Below the pieces are notes generated by a model. That model was not told where the DNA came from. It was given only the letters and a program-made list of their open reading frames with translations, and did not search any database. The position numbers and the translations under genes were made by a program. A DNA stretch of 64,000 nt, taken from positions 1,364,001 to 1,428,000 of the forward strand of contig NZ_LT629750.1 of the NCBI RefSeq assembly GCF_900105125.1. Direction: 5' to 3'. This document shows positions 1 through 7,584 of this stretch, piece by piece. Position 1 is the stretch's first letter. Each line of letters opens with the position of its first letter. This DNA is from Bradyrhizobium canariense (GTDB taxonomy: Bacteria; Pseudomonadota; Alphaproteobacteria; Rhizobiales; Xanthobacteraceae).

Positions 1-266
1 TCAGCCAGCAGCGCATAGAGCGCTAGACAGCCGTGGCCCTTGCTCAGGATGGCACGGTCGCGGTCGGGATCGCGGGGGCTGCGGGGATCGATTCGCAGGA
101 CATCGTCGTAAAGAACGCGGACGATTTCGATCAGCGAGAGGGCCGGCCCGACATGCCCGCGTCCCGCCGAGCGGACGGCGCGCAACACCAACCGCCGCAA
201 ATAGAGACTGCGGTCATCGAGCTTGCAGGCCTGGGCGGCTTCAGCGTGGGGCGAGATCTGGATCAC
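1..266 (-). CDS. Transketolase N-terminal subunit, partial (cut by window edge)
   Basis: The reverse strand reads about 88 residues of the thiamine-diphosphate half of a split transketolase. The stretch RGHVGPALSLIEIVRVLYDD is followed by SKGHGCLALYALLA, which matches the substrate/TPP-binding region of family members. The C-terminal remainder lies outside the window. No ATG is in frame near the expected start; a GTG at 266 is the best candidate and overlaps the end of the kinase gene upstream by 26 bases. Transketolases move two-carbon ketol units and can supply sedoheptulose-7-phosphate. A split copy next to GmhA-like and HldE-like genes suggests a dedicated supply of a higher-carbon sugar phosphate (inference). 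The separate C-terminal subunit would be expected further left. Confidence 0.8.
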   Translation of the reverse strand, partial: MIQISPHAEAAQACKLDDRSLYLRRLVLRAVRSAGRGHVGPALSLIEIVRVLYDDVLRIDPRSPRDPDRDRAILSKGHGCLALYALLA

Positions 267-1287
267 GTTGGCAAATCGCTTGATGGAGCCGCTGGGCCTT
301 GTCGAGCTGGCTTGCCAGAATGGCCCCCAATTGGTTGCCCCGGGCGGCCATGACACGCCGGGATCGGCTTTCTGGCAAATAGTCATTCAGGATGATCAGG
401 CACCAGATCAACCCAAAAACAGGATACAGTAGGCCGCGACGGACCGCAAATGCGGGGTCCCGCGCCTCAAACTCACGCGAAAGCTGCTCGATCAACCGGC
501 TCGCGCTGTTTTCGGCAAAGCTGCTGCCGGGATGGAGCGCCGTATCGGACACGAGCTTGGCCGGATCGTCCCATCCGAAATACTCGAAGTCAATGAAACG
601 CAATTGCCCTTCCTTGTCCCGCATCGCGTTGTGCAGACCAAAGTCGGACGGGCTCAGTGCGCGATGTCCGGAGGCGAGGAGGGCCCCCGGGTCCCATCCC
701 AGTTCCCCATATCGTTGCTCAAGACGTCGACCGGCGATCACTCCGCTCGGAATCAGACTGCGACGGATGAACGCGAGCAGATCCGGATATTCACTCGCCG
801 CTCGAACCAGCCTGTCCAGCCGCTGTTCGTACTGCGCCATGGCTTCCGACGGCGAAAAGATGCCCGCAGACGCCGTGCGCAAGTCCTGCGCATCGCTGGC
901 GTCGCGCAGCCCCTGCAGCTCAATCAGGAAATTCGCCAGTTGATCGGCATCATCCTGTTGCGGTTGCAGCACCGCGGCCTCGCCGTCGAACCATTCATAC
1001 AAGGCGCAATGCTTGCCGGGATCTTTCGCAATCGGCCGCGGCGTCAGCTTAACGCCATGACGCGCCAGAAATGACAACGCCTCATATTCCTGCCCCAGGC
1101 GATCGCGGCCATCGATCGATTGCGATGGATAATATTTAAGGGCAAGGCGCGACCCTTCGGCCATATCGAGGCAGAATACCCTGTTGTTGCCGCCGGGCCG
1201 GGCCGGGTGGGCCGCCACCACCTTTCGTCCGGACAGACGGTTGCCGATCTTGATCGCATCCTGCGTGCTGATTTCAGGTTCGCTCAT
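241..1287 (-). CDS. APH-fold (aminoglycoside phosphotransferase-like) small-molecule kinase
   Basis: This 348-residue protein has the layout of the APH/choline kinase superfamily. An N-terminal lobe contains LALKYYPSQ (likely the ATP-lysine strand). The catalytic loop reads SPSDFGLHNAM and the metal-binding segment FIDFEYFGWDDP. The ATG at 1287 is chosen because it overlaps the upstream HAD stop in an ATGA arrangement; an in-frame start at 1320 is less likely. Despite the family name, nothing suggests antibiotic resistance. In a nucleotide-sugar cluster such kinases may phosphorylate a sugar or polyol. The substrate is unknown; the kinase fold is fairly certain. Confidence 0.8.
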   Translation of the reverse strand: MSEPEISTQDAIKIGNRLSGRKVVAAHPARPGGNNRVFCLDMAEGSRLALKYYPSQSIDGRDRLGQEYEALSFLARHGVKLTPRPIAKDPGKHCALYEWFDGEAAVLQPQQDDADQLANFLIELQGLRDASDAQDLRTASAGIFSPSEAMAQYEQRLDRLVRAASEYPDLLAFIRRSLIPSGVIAGRRLEQRYGELGWDPGALLASGHRALSPSDFGLHNAMRDKEGQLRFIDFEYFGWDDPAKLVSDTALHPGSSFAENSASRLIEQLSREFEARDPAFAVRRGLLYPVFGLIWCLIILNDYLPESRSRRVMAARGNQLGAILASQLDKAQRLHQAICQRDPDLAPR

Positions 1288-1904
1288 GCAGCGAACACCT
1301 CGTGGCGGATGTCGGCCCATGTTGCCAGCGGTTTGTAGTGGCCGTGGCGTGAAGTTTCGGGGTTCGCAAACAGAATAGATCGGATCTGCCGCGGGAAGTG
1401 GGGTTGCTCGAAAACATCGACGAGATCGTCGATAAAGATATCAAGTTCCAGACCCGCGATCCTGTCGACCTTGGCCGCCAATGTGTCTTCAAAATAGATG
1501 TCGTCGAGGGAAAGCGCCGAGTGTTCGGTGCCGATCAGTCCTGCGCCCTGCATCCAGTCCCGCGCCGCCGCGCGCAGATCGGTACGATCCGGATCCTGAT
1601 GACCGAATTGGGTCTTATGGCTGACGATGTAAACGTTTGACCCGGTTTGCCGGCATGTCGACAGAAAGTCAGATAGGCCGGGGAAGATCTCTGCGCCGCC
1701 GATCCCCTTGCCGTAAACCCATCCCTGCACACCCTGCCAGGCGTGTTCACCCCCGGGCTTTGATCGAAGATAATCCCGGACATCGGTTTTCAGCCCCGTC
1801 CATTCACCGGGAATCAGTCCGCGATCACGCGCGGCTGCGGCGAAAACCTTGTCGTAGCAGATGATGGTATTGTCGAAATCGATCCCGATCCGCACGCGGC
1901 TCAC
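1284..1904 (-). CDS. HAD-superfamily phosphatase
   Basis: The 206-residue protein opens with GIDFDNTIICYD, a HAD motif I in which Asp9 and Asp11 would be nucleophile and acid/base. Asn follows the second Asp where Gly is more common. IVSHKTQFG fits motif II and IFIDDLVDVF the acidic motif IV. The start is GTG at 1904, overlapping the stop of the upstream epimerase; its own stop overlaps the kinase start, so translation is probably coupled. In heptose pathways a HAD enzyme (GmhB) dephosphorylates the bisphosphate between the kinase and nucleotidyltransferase steps, and this gene could fill that role. It is not a recognisable GmhB orthologue, so the substrate is open. Confidence 0.8.
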   Translation of the reverse strand: MSRVRIGIDFDNTIICYDKVFAAAARDRGLIPGEWTGLKTDVRDYLRSKPGGEHAWQGVQGWVYGKGIGGAEIFPGLSDFLSTCRQTGSNVYIVSHKTQFGHQDPDRTDLRAAARDWMQGAGLIGTEHSALSLDDIYFEDTLAAKVDRIAGLELDIFIDDLVDVFEQPHFPRQIRSILFANPETSRHGHYKPLATWADIRHEVFAA

Positions 1905-2902
1905 TTCAGGCTGATGTTCTGCATCATCTTGATGTTGAAATACCGGGGGTCGTTGAGCGAATCCGGCAGGCGCCCGGATTTGAAGGCGTCGACCAGTCCG
2001 GACACCGCCTGTTCGATCGTGTGCGTGGGTGCAAAGCCCAGTTCGCGGCGAATCTTTTCCGAAGAGACGTGGTAGGAGCGCAGATCGTCGGTCGGCTCGA
2101 CCACGACGTTGATATCGCCTCCAACGACCGACTTGACGATATCGGCGATCTTCAACAGCGAATGATTTTCATAACCAATGTTGTAGATCTTGCCGTCGAT
2201 CTTGGGATCGTCCTGCTGCAGCAGGAACAAATAAGCTCCTGCCATGTCCTCGATGTGCAGATTGGGACGCCGCTGCGTTCCTCCGAACACCCGGATACGT
2301 CCGGTATTCACCGCAAGATTGGTCAGGATGTTGACCACGACATCGAGTCGCTGCCGCGGGGCGAAGCCGCAGACGGTGGCTGGACGGACCGTGCAGGTGA
2401 CGAATCCGGACGCCGCTTCGTCGGCAAGGTCCGTCTCGCACATCGCCTTGAATTTCGAATAATCCGTCAAAGGCTCGCAGGAAAGATCTTCGGTGACTTC
2501 GGCTTCATTCTTGACGCCATAAACGCTCGATGACGACGCATAGATGAAACGCTTGATGCCCGCTTTCTTCGAAGCCCGGACCAGCGGACGGAAACAGTCG
2601 TAATTGATGGATTTGCCGAGGGTCGGGTCCAGTTCAAACGAAGGGTCATTGGAAATGCAGGCCAGATGGATTACCGCGTTGTTGCCGCGCAATGCCTCGT
2701 TGACCGCCGCGGCGTCGCGAATATCACCCTTGACCAGACGCAGAGCGGGGTTCCCGCGGACCGCGTCGAACACCGAATCGCCATACATGAAAAGGTCCAG
2801 CACCGTGACCTTATGGCCAGCAGCCAACAGCTTCGGAACAAGCACGCTACCAACATAGCCGGCGCCGCCGGTCACCATCACGTTCCATTTTCGATCGGTC
2901 AT
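1901..2902 (-). CDS. NAD-dependent sugar-nucleotide epimerase/dehydratase (extended SDR)
   Basis: This is a 333-residue extended short-chain dehydrogenase. The Rossmann motif VTGGAGYVGS lies at about residues 10-19, SSSSVYG follows near residue 125, and the catalytic Tyr/Lys pair is in TDYSKFKAMCE. The C-terminal half carries the substrate-binding segment GGTQRRPNLHIEDMAGAY. A GTG at 2929 is also in frame, but GGAG sits six bases before the ATG at 2902, so I take 2902. Members act on nucleotide-linked sugars (4-epimerases, 4,6-dehydratases, reductases). The gene is the middle member of a five-gene minus-strand run and overlaps the HAD gene at its stop. Exact chemistry cannot be assigned. Confidence 0.85.
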   Translation of the reverse strand: MTDRKWNVMVTGGAGYVGSVLVPKLLAAGHKVTVLDLFMYGDSVFDAVRGNPALRLVKGDIRDAAAVNEALRGNNAVIHLACISNDPSFELDPTLGKSINYDCFRPLVRASKKAGIKRFIYASSSSVYGVKNEAEVTEDLSCEPLTDYSKFKAMCETDLADEAASGFVTCTVRPATVCGFAPRQRLDVVVNILTNLAVNTGRIRVFGGTQRRPNLHIEDMAGAYLFLLQQDDPKIDGKIYNIGYENHSLLKIADIVKSVVGGDINVVVEPTDDLRSYHVSSEKIRRELGFAPTHTIEQAVSGLVDAFKSGRLPDSLNDPRYFNIKMMQNISLK

Positions 2903-2928
2903 GACGCTCTCCAGATTTAGCACTCGCA

Positions 2929-4500
2929 CTACTTGAGCAGCGCGGTAACGAACTTGACCAGCGGCACCTTCTCAACCGAGTTGCGGTGACCGACGATGCC
3001 GACCTTGATCGCTCCCGCCGCGTTGCCGATAAAAGCGACGTCTTGAATATTTCCGCCAGCGGCGACCAGCGGCGCCGTAATGGTCAAAAAAGCATCGCCG
3101 GCACCGACCGTATCGATAACGGTCTTGGTGAATGCAGGAACGCGAGCGACGCCTGTTTTCGCGGAGAAGGGGTAACAACCGAACGAGCCATGCGTGATGA
3201 TGATGTTGTCACAGTCGATCTTGCTGTGCAGGCTTTCCTCGATGACAGACGCGATGTCGCTGAACTTATCGGTAGCGGCCAGGCGCGCCTCGGGCGCGTC
3301 GATGCAAATGTAATCAGCGCGCGGATATTTCGTTATCAGATTGTAGCCGTGATTTCCGCTGTTGCTCTGCGCATTCACCGCCAGGAACTTGGAATTTGCG
3401 ATCAGGGTATCGATCGTGCTTGACGCGATCATGCCGTGACCAAAATCGGTGACGATGACGACGTCCGCGTTGCGAACGCGCTCAGCGGTAACCCGGTCGA
3501 TCTCGGCGCGCTCGGCTTCTTCAAGCGGCGTGTCGTTCATCGTATAGACTTCAAACAGCTTGTGCAGATATCCCAATTCGACAAACCGCAACTTGCGGGT
3601 TGTCGGACGGCCCTCGATGCGGATCGGCGTGAGCGTGATGTTCGGGCGCAGATGCGCCCGGATGAATTCCTTGGGAAAGTCGTCGCCGCCAAGCGTCGTG
3701 ACGATTTCGACGGATTTACAGAAGCTCGCGACGTGATTGGCAGCGGCGATCACGCCGCCGGAAAATTGCTCGCGGTTCTTGAACAGCGTAGCGACGATGT
3801 TCTCTTTCGAGGATTTGCCGAGTGCAGAGACGTACTGGTATTCGTCGATGATGGTGTCGCCGACCAATACGACATGCATGTCCTTCACGCTGTCGATCAG
3901 CTTCAACAGACGGTCCGCGCCACCGCCTTCGCGAACCTGCTGCAGATAGTCGCGAAGCGGAGGGTCATAAATATCAAAGTAGCGGTTTACCAGCGACGAC
4001 GAACTGAACGTTACATCCCGGGTGAACACGATGCGGCCGCCATGGCGCTCGACAGCATCGCGCTCGGTTCTGATCTTTCCGGTGACGTCGTCCTCGGGGT
4101 TTTCGTAGTCCGACCCCTTCACGTAAATGTCGGGCCGGACGGTATCGAGGATCGGTTCGGCGCTGGAGGTGCGATTGATTCCGACCCAGTCAACACTGGC
4201 GAGCGATGCCAGCATCTCGGCCCGCATATTCTCCGGAAAAATCGGCCGTCCCGGCCCCTTGTTGACGTAACGGTCAGCCGTGATCGTCACCATGACGATG
4301 TCGCCCTCGTTGCGCGCCGCCTGGATGTGCCTGATATGGCCCAGATGCACGAGATCGAATACGCCATGGCACAGCGCAACGGTGCGACCTTGCGCCTGCG
4401 CGGATCGTGCGATTTCGCCGAGTTCCTCGATCGTTTTAATCTTCTCGTGCGCCGGAAGATGGCCGGGCGAAGGCGATTGGCTCGTTGCAAGATTACTCAT
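2929..4500 (-). CDS. Bifunctional nucleotidyltransferase-PfkB sugar kinase (HldE/RfaE-like, reversed domain order)
   Basis: The 523-residue fusion has an N-terminal nucleotidyltransferase domain (about residues 24-180) with GVFDLVHLGHIRHI; the HxGH nucleotide-binding motif is at residues 52-55 and VKGSDYEN follows. A ribokinase/PfkB domain runs from about residue 205 to the end, with VVLVGDTIIDEYQY near its start and the anion-hole/catalytic motif DTVGAGDAF at about 463-471 (Asp469 as likely base). In E. coli HldE the kinase is N-terminal and the adenylyltransferase C-terminal, so the order here is swapped. By analogy it would phosphorylate a sugar phosphate at C1 and, after dephosphorylation, load NMP. 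Nucleotide and sugar are not determinable from sequence alone. Confidence 0.88.
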   Translation of the reverse strand: MSNLATSQSPSPGHLPAHEKIKTIEELGEIARSAQAQGRTVALCHGVFDLVHLGHIRHIQAARNEGDIVMVTITADRYVNKGPGRPIFPENMRAEMLASLASVDWVGINRTSSAEPILDTVRPDIYVKGSDYENPEDDVTGKIRTERDAVERHGGRIVFTRDVTFSSSSLVNRYFDIYDPPLRDYLQQVREGGGADRLLKLIDSVKDMHVVLVGDTIIDEYQYVSALGKSSKENIVATLFKNREQFSGGVIAAANHVASFCKSVEIVTTLGGDDFPKEFIRAHLRPNITLTPIRIEGRPTTRKLRFVELGYLHKLFEVYTMNDTPLEEAERAEIDRVTAERVRNADVVIVTDFGHGMIASSTIDTLIANSKFLAVNAQSNSGNHGYNLITKYPRADYICIDAPEARLAATDKFSDIASVIEESLHSKIDCDNIIITHGSFGCYPFSAKTGVARVPAFTKTVIDTVGAGDAFLTITAPLVAAGGNIQDVAFIGNAAGAIKVGIVGHRNSVEKVPLVKFVTALLK

Positions 4501-4578
4501 GTTAAGTGCCCAAATAGCCAGCCGATCGCAAACGGGTGGCCGAGAAGAATGGTGGGTCGATGCCTAAAATAAGGTGGC

Positions 4579-5607
4579 TCAGTTGGATGCCTTCTGCGCC
4601 GAGTTATGCATGGTCTTGTCGTCGTCACCCAGATATTTGAACCAATCTTTGGTGGCATTGGCAATCTTGTCCACTGTCCACAGCGGTGCGTCACCCCACT
4701 GTTCGATCGACGTCAGCATGGTGGCGACGCCGTCTTCAAACCGGACCTTCGGGTTCCAATGGAGGACCCGCTTGATTTTGGAGATGTCGGCGTGGGTGCA
4801 GTCGGGTTCGCCCGGACGCCTGGGAATGTGGACTTTGTCGCCGCCGAGAAGTTCGATCAGTCGGTTGACGCTGTAGGTATTGTCCGATCCGACATTGAAT
4901 ATTTCGTTCGAAATTCCGGAACGGGCCGCGGTGACGAAAGCATCGGCGACGTCGGTAACGAAGGTAAAATCGCGAGTCTGTTCGCCGTCGCCGACCACCG
5001 TGAACGGCTTTCCAGCAAGCTTCTGTGCCAGAAACACGCCGAACACGGCGCCATAGGTGCCTGTTGTGCGATGGCGCGGTCCGAACACGTTGAACAGCCG
5101 CAGCGCCACCGCCGGCAATTTGTAGACCTTGCACCAGTGCATGACACATTGCTCACCGAGATATTTGGTGAGCGCGTAGGGATACATCGGCCGGGTTTCG
5201 GCGGTCTCCGGAGTCGGGTAGATATCGGGAATGCCGTAGCAGGAGGACGACGCCGCGTAGACGAAACGCTGGACGTTGGCATGCCTGGCAGCCTCGAGCA
5301 CGTTGACGGTGCCGTCGACGTTAGCGCGATGATAGGGGATGGGTGACTCGATCGATGGCACGATGTCGGCCAGCGCCGCAAGATGGAACACCCAGTCTAT
5401 GCCATCGAAATGCGGCTTGATGGTCGCCAGATCGGTAACGTCCGCCTGCACGACCTTGAGCCGGGTCGAATTTAAGTGCGCTGCAAGATTTTCGCGGCGT
5501 CCGATTGCAAAGTTGTCGATGACGACAACCTCGTGGCCATCGTCAAGCAGACGATCGACGAGATGACTTCCGATGAAACCGGCGCCGCCGGTAACGACGC
5601 ATTTCAT
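4579..5607 (-). CDS. NAD-dependent epimerase, UDP-glucose 4-epimerase-like
   Basis: A second extended SDR, 342 residues. It starts MKCVVTGGAGFIGSHLVDRL (dinucleotide fold), carries ASSSCYG near residue 125, and has the catalytic YPYALTKYLGE. GLRXFN-type residues (LRLFNVFGPRH) and VGDGEQTRDF follow, typical of GalE/WbpP-type 4-epimerases. An upstream in-frame start at 5673 would add 22 residues before the fold with no homologous role, so 5607 is used. It lies 78 bases upstream of the fusion gene and is the first gene of the minus-strand run, divergent from the SIS isomerase. It likely interconverts a nucleotide sugar feeding the cluster's product. Confidence 0.85.
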   Translation of the reverse strand: MKCVVTGGAGFIGSHLVDRLLDDGHEVVVIDNFAIGRRENLAAHLNSTRLKVVQADVTDLATIKPHFDGIDWVFHLAALADIVPSIESPIPYHRANVDGTVNVLEAARHANVQRFVYAASSSCYGIPDIYPTPETAETRPMYPYALTKYLGEQCVMHWCKVYKLPAVALRLFNVFGPRHRTTGTYGAVFGVFLAQKLAGKPFTVVGDGEQTRDFTFVTDVADAFVTAARSGISNEIFNVGSDNTYSVNRLIELLGGDKVHIPRRPGEPDCTHADISKIKRVLHWNPKVRFEDGVATMLTSIEQWGDAPLWTVDKIANATKDWFKYLGDDDKTMHNSAQKASN

Positions 5608-5841
5608 GGACGGGAACACCCAAGGCCGGGCAAAACATGCCTCGCCAATCGAAGATACCGGAGAGCGGACCAACTACCAGCCGTTCACGAATTATGCAAG
5701 CACAACCAATCTGTTCGAGCGAAAAGCGCACGGCCCGATAGGTCCATCCGAATGACAATCGGTCGATGAGGCCTTAAGCCTTTGCAATTGCCGGTCATTC
5801 CCTTTATCACACCTGCATTGTCGCCCCCGAGCCGCCAGATC

Positions 5842-6420
5842 ATGTCCGTCGATCCCGATCACAAAACTTTCCTCGATGATTACATGGGGCGTCTGCATCG
5901 CGTCATCACCACTGACGATGAGCTTTTCGCCCAGATCGCGGCGACCCGCGCGATCTGGTTGCGGACGCGTGATCGGGGAGGTCGCGTTATTTTCATCGGC
6001 AATGGCGGCTCTGCCGGGATCGCCTCGCATCTGGCGATCGATTTGTCGAAAAACGCATCGGTCCCGGCGATTTGCTTCAGCGATGCGAGCATGGTGACAT
6101 GCCTTGCCAACGATTACGGCTTCGAAGAATGGCTGGCGCATGCGATGCGATTGAACGCCCGTACAGGCGATTGTCTGGTTGCGATAAGTTCGTCGGGACG
6201 CTCAAAAAACATCCTCAACGCCGTGGCGAAGGCGCGAGCGATGCAGCTCGACGTGATTACGATGTCAGGAATGAGCCCGGATAACCCGCTGCGCGAACTG
6301 GGCGACGTCAATTATTGGGTCGACAGCCGAAGCTACAACATCGTCGAAACCGCGCATCAGTTCTGGATGATGGCCGCGATCGATCTCATCATCGGCCGCG
6401 CGGAATATCCGGCATCCTGA
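5842..6420 (+). CDS. SIS-domain phosphosugar isomerase, GmhA-like
   Basis: The 192-residue protein is one SIS domain. IFIGNGGSAGIASHLAIDLS resembles the phosphosugar-binding loop of sedoheptulose-7-phosphate isomerase GmhA, and ISSSGRSKNILNAVAKAR is the second phosphate-binding segment. The ATG at 5842 is preferred over a TTG at 5782, which would add 20 nondescript residues. GmhA makes D-glycero-manno-heptose-7-phosphate from sedoheptulose-7-phosphate, which fits the transketolase and HldE-like neighbours. It begins the plus-strand half of the cluster, divergent from the epimerase at 5607. Other SIS isomerases cannot be excluded. Confidence 0.82.
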   Translation: MSVDPDHKTFLDDYMGRLHRVITTDDELFAQIAATRAIWLRTRDRGGRVIFIGNGGSAGIASHLAIDLSKNASVPAICFSDASMVTCLANDYGFEEWLAHAMRLNARTGDCLVAISSSGRSKNILNAVAKARAMQLDVITMSGMSPDNPLRELGDVNYWVDSRSYNIVETAHQFWMMAAIDLIIGRAEYPAS

Positions 6421-6450
6421 GGCTGTTGTATCAAGAGGCTGTTGTATCAA
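6419..6450 (+). repeat. 16-bp tandem duplication between two genes
   Basis: The 16-base unit gaggctgttgtatcaa occurs twice in direct succession (6419-6434 and 6435-6450). It begins inside the stop codon of the SIS gene and ends immediately before the ATG at 6451, so one copy is effectively the whole ancestral intergenic spacer. Confidence 0.9.
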
Positions 6451-7485
6451 ATGCAAGCGCGTACGAAACAGGTGACGTTCTTTGCGGCCAAGTTGCTGCT
6501 TTCGATCGGTGTCCTGCTTTACATCGCGCGCGGTCTCGATCTCCATGAATTGCGAATTCACCTGCTCGCCGTAGATCCTGCAATGTTTGCCGTGGCGCTG
6601 GCATTGGTGCTCATCCAGACATTCGTCCTCAACGGCCGGTGGGTGCTGATCATGCGCTCGCTTGGCGTATCGATAGACTGGATGGCGGGATGGCGAATTC
6701 TCATGATCAGCCTTTGGTTCAACCAGGTGCTGCCATCATCCGCAGGTGGGGACGTGGTACGCATCTGGCTGTTACGGCGCCGCGGTGTGCAGTGGCCGCA
6801 AGCGGTAAAGGGAGTGATGGCCGATCGCTTCACGGCGCTGCTCGGATTGGTGGCGCTGATGGTCGTCGGATTGCCGTTTTTGTGGTCACGCGTGGACAAT
6901 CTTTCGGCGATTTTGGCGATAGGCGGACTTACCGCCGCGGGGGTAATCGGCACCATAGTACTGCTGACGCTTGACCGATGGCCGGCGCGCGTTATCGCAC
7001 TTCGCCCGATCGCAAGTTTCGTCCAGTTCGGAACCCTTGTCAGGTTTCTGCTGTTGAAATTTCAACGGCGTGAAATTCTGTTTGGATCCGCGATCGTTAT
7101 CCACCTTATGACAGCGGCGGCCAGCTACGTTCTGGCCGTGGGCTTGCAGGCGCAAATTTCCATTCTGGACGTGTTTATTCTGATTCCGCCCGTTATTCTG
7201 CTGACGGCTGTCCCAATCTCGATCAGCGGTTGGGGTGTGAGGGAGGGGGCTATGGTCGCCTGTCTCGCCCTTGCCGGCGTCCCGTCCGACAAGGCTCTTT
7301 CGATCTCGCTATTGCTGGGAGCGATCAGTGTGATTATTGGCGTGATAGGCGGCATCATCTGGTTGGCCAGTCCGGAGCGCGGCAGCTACGCGACTGCTTC
7401 GATTGGCGCCGAAGAAGCCGACGCGGCCGGCCAGTCGCTCGACTACGGACTTCAGCAGGCCGAAGAAGTGTCAGGTCACCCGTGA
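6451..7485 (+). CDS. Flippase-like integral membrane protein (LPG synthase TM / UPF0104 family)
   Basis: About 344 residues with eight or so hydrophobic spans. The conserved FNQVLPSSAGGDVVRIWLLRR and GWGVREGAMV segments are typical of the lysylphosphatidylglycerol-synthase transmembrane family (YbhN/AglD type). The MprF synthase domain is absent, so it is unlikely to make lysyl-PG. Stand-alone members often sit in polysaccharide or glycolipid clusters and are thought to move lipid-linked intermediates or modify membranes. An in-frame TTG at 6442 falls inside the second copy of the duplicated spacer; the ATG at 6451 is preferred. The tail after about residue 310 is polar and probably cytoplasmic. 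Confidence 0.82.
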   Translation: MQARTKQVTFFAAKLLLSIGVLLYIARGLDLHELRIHLLAVDPAMFAVALALVLIQTFVLNGRWVLIMRSLGVSIDWMAGWRILMISLWFNQVLPSSAGGDVVRIWLLRRRGVQWPQAVKGVMADRFTALLGLVALMVVGLPFLWSRVDNLSAILAIGGLTAAGVIGTIVLLTLDRWPARVIALRPIASFVQFGTLVRFLLLKFQRREILFGSAIVIHLMTAAASYVLAVGLQAQISILDVFILIPPVILLTAVPISISGWGVREGAMVACLALAGVPSDKALSISLLLGAISVIIGVIGGIIWLASPERGSYATASIGAEEADAAGQSLDYGLQQAEEVSGHP

Positions 7486-7584
7486 ACCTCTTGCATGAAC
7501 TTCCCTGAATGAATCGCGCGATATGAACCTCCCTTGAATCAGTCGCCCTTTGGCTCAATCTCTTCATCTCCTTCCGGTCCCGCG

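Noticed and set aside
241..1287. Aminoglycoside resistance gene
   Set aside because: Only the fold is shared; the context is nucleotide-sugar synthesis.
3436..4572. 378-residue plus-strand frame
   Set aside because: Antisense shadow of the nucleotidyltransferase-kinase fusion, with no family motif.
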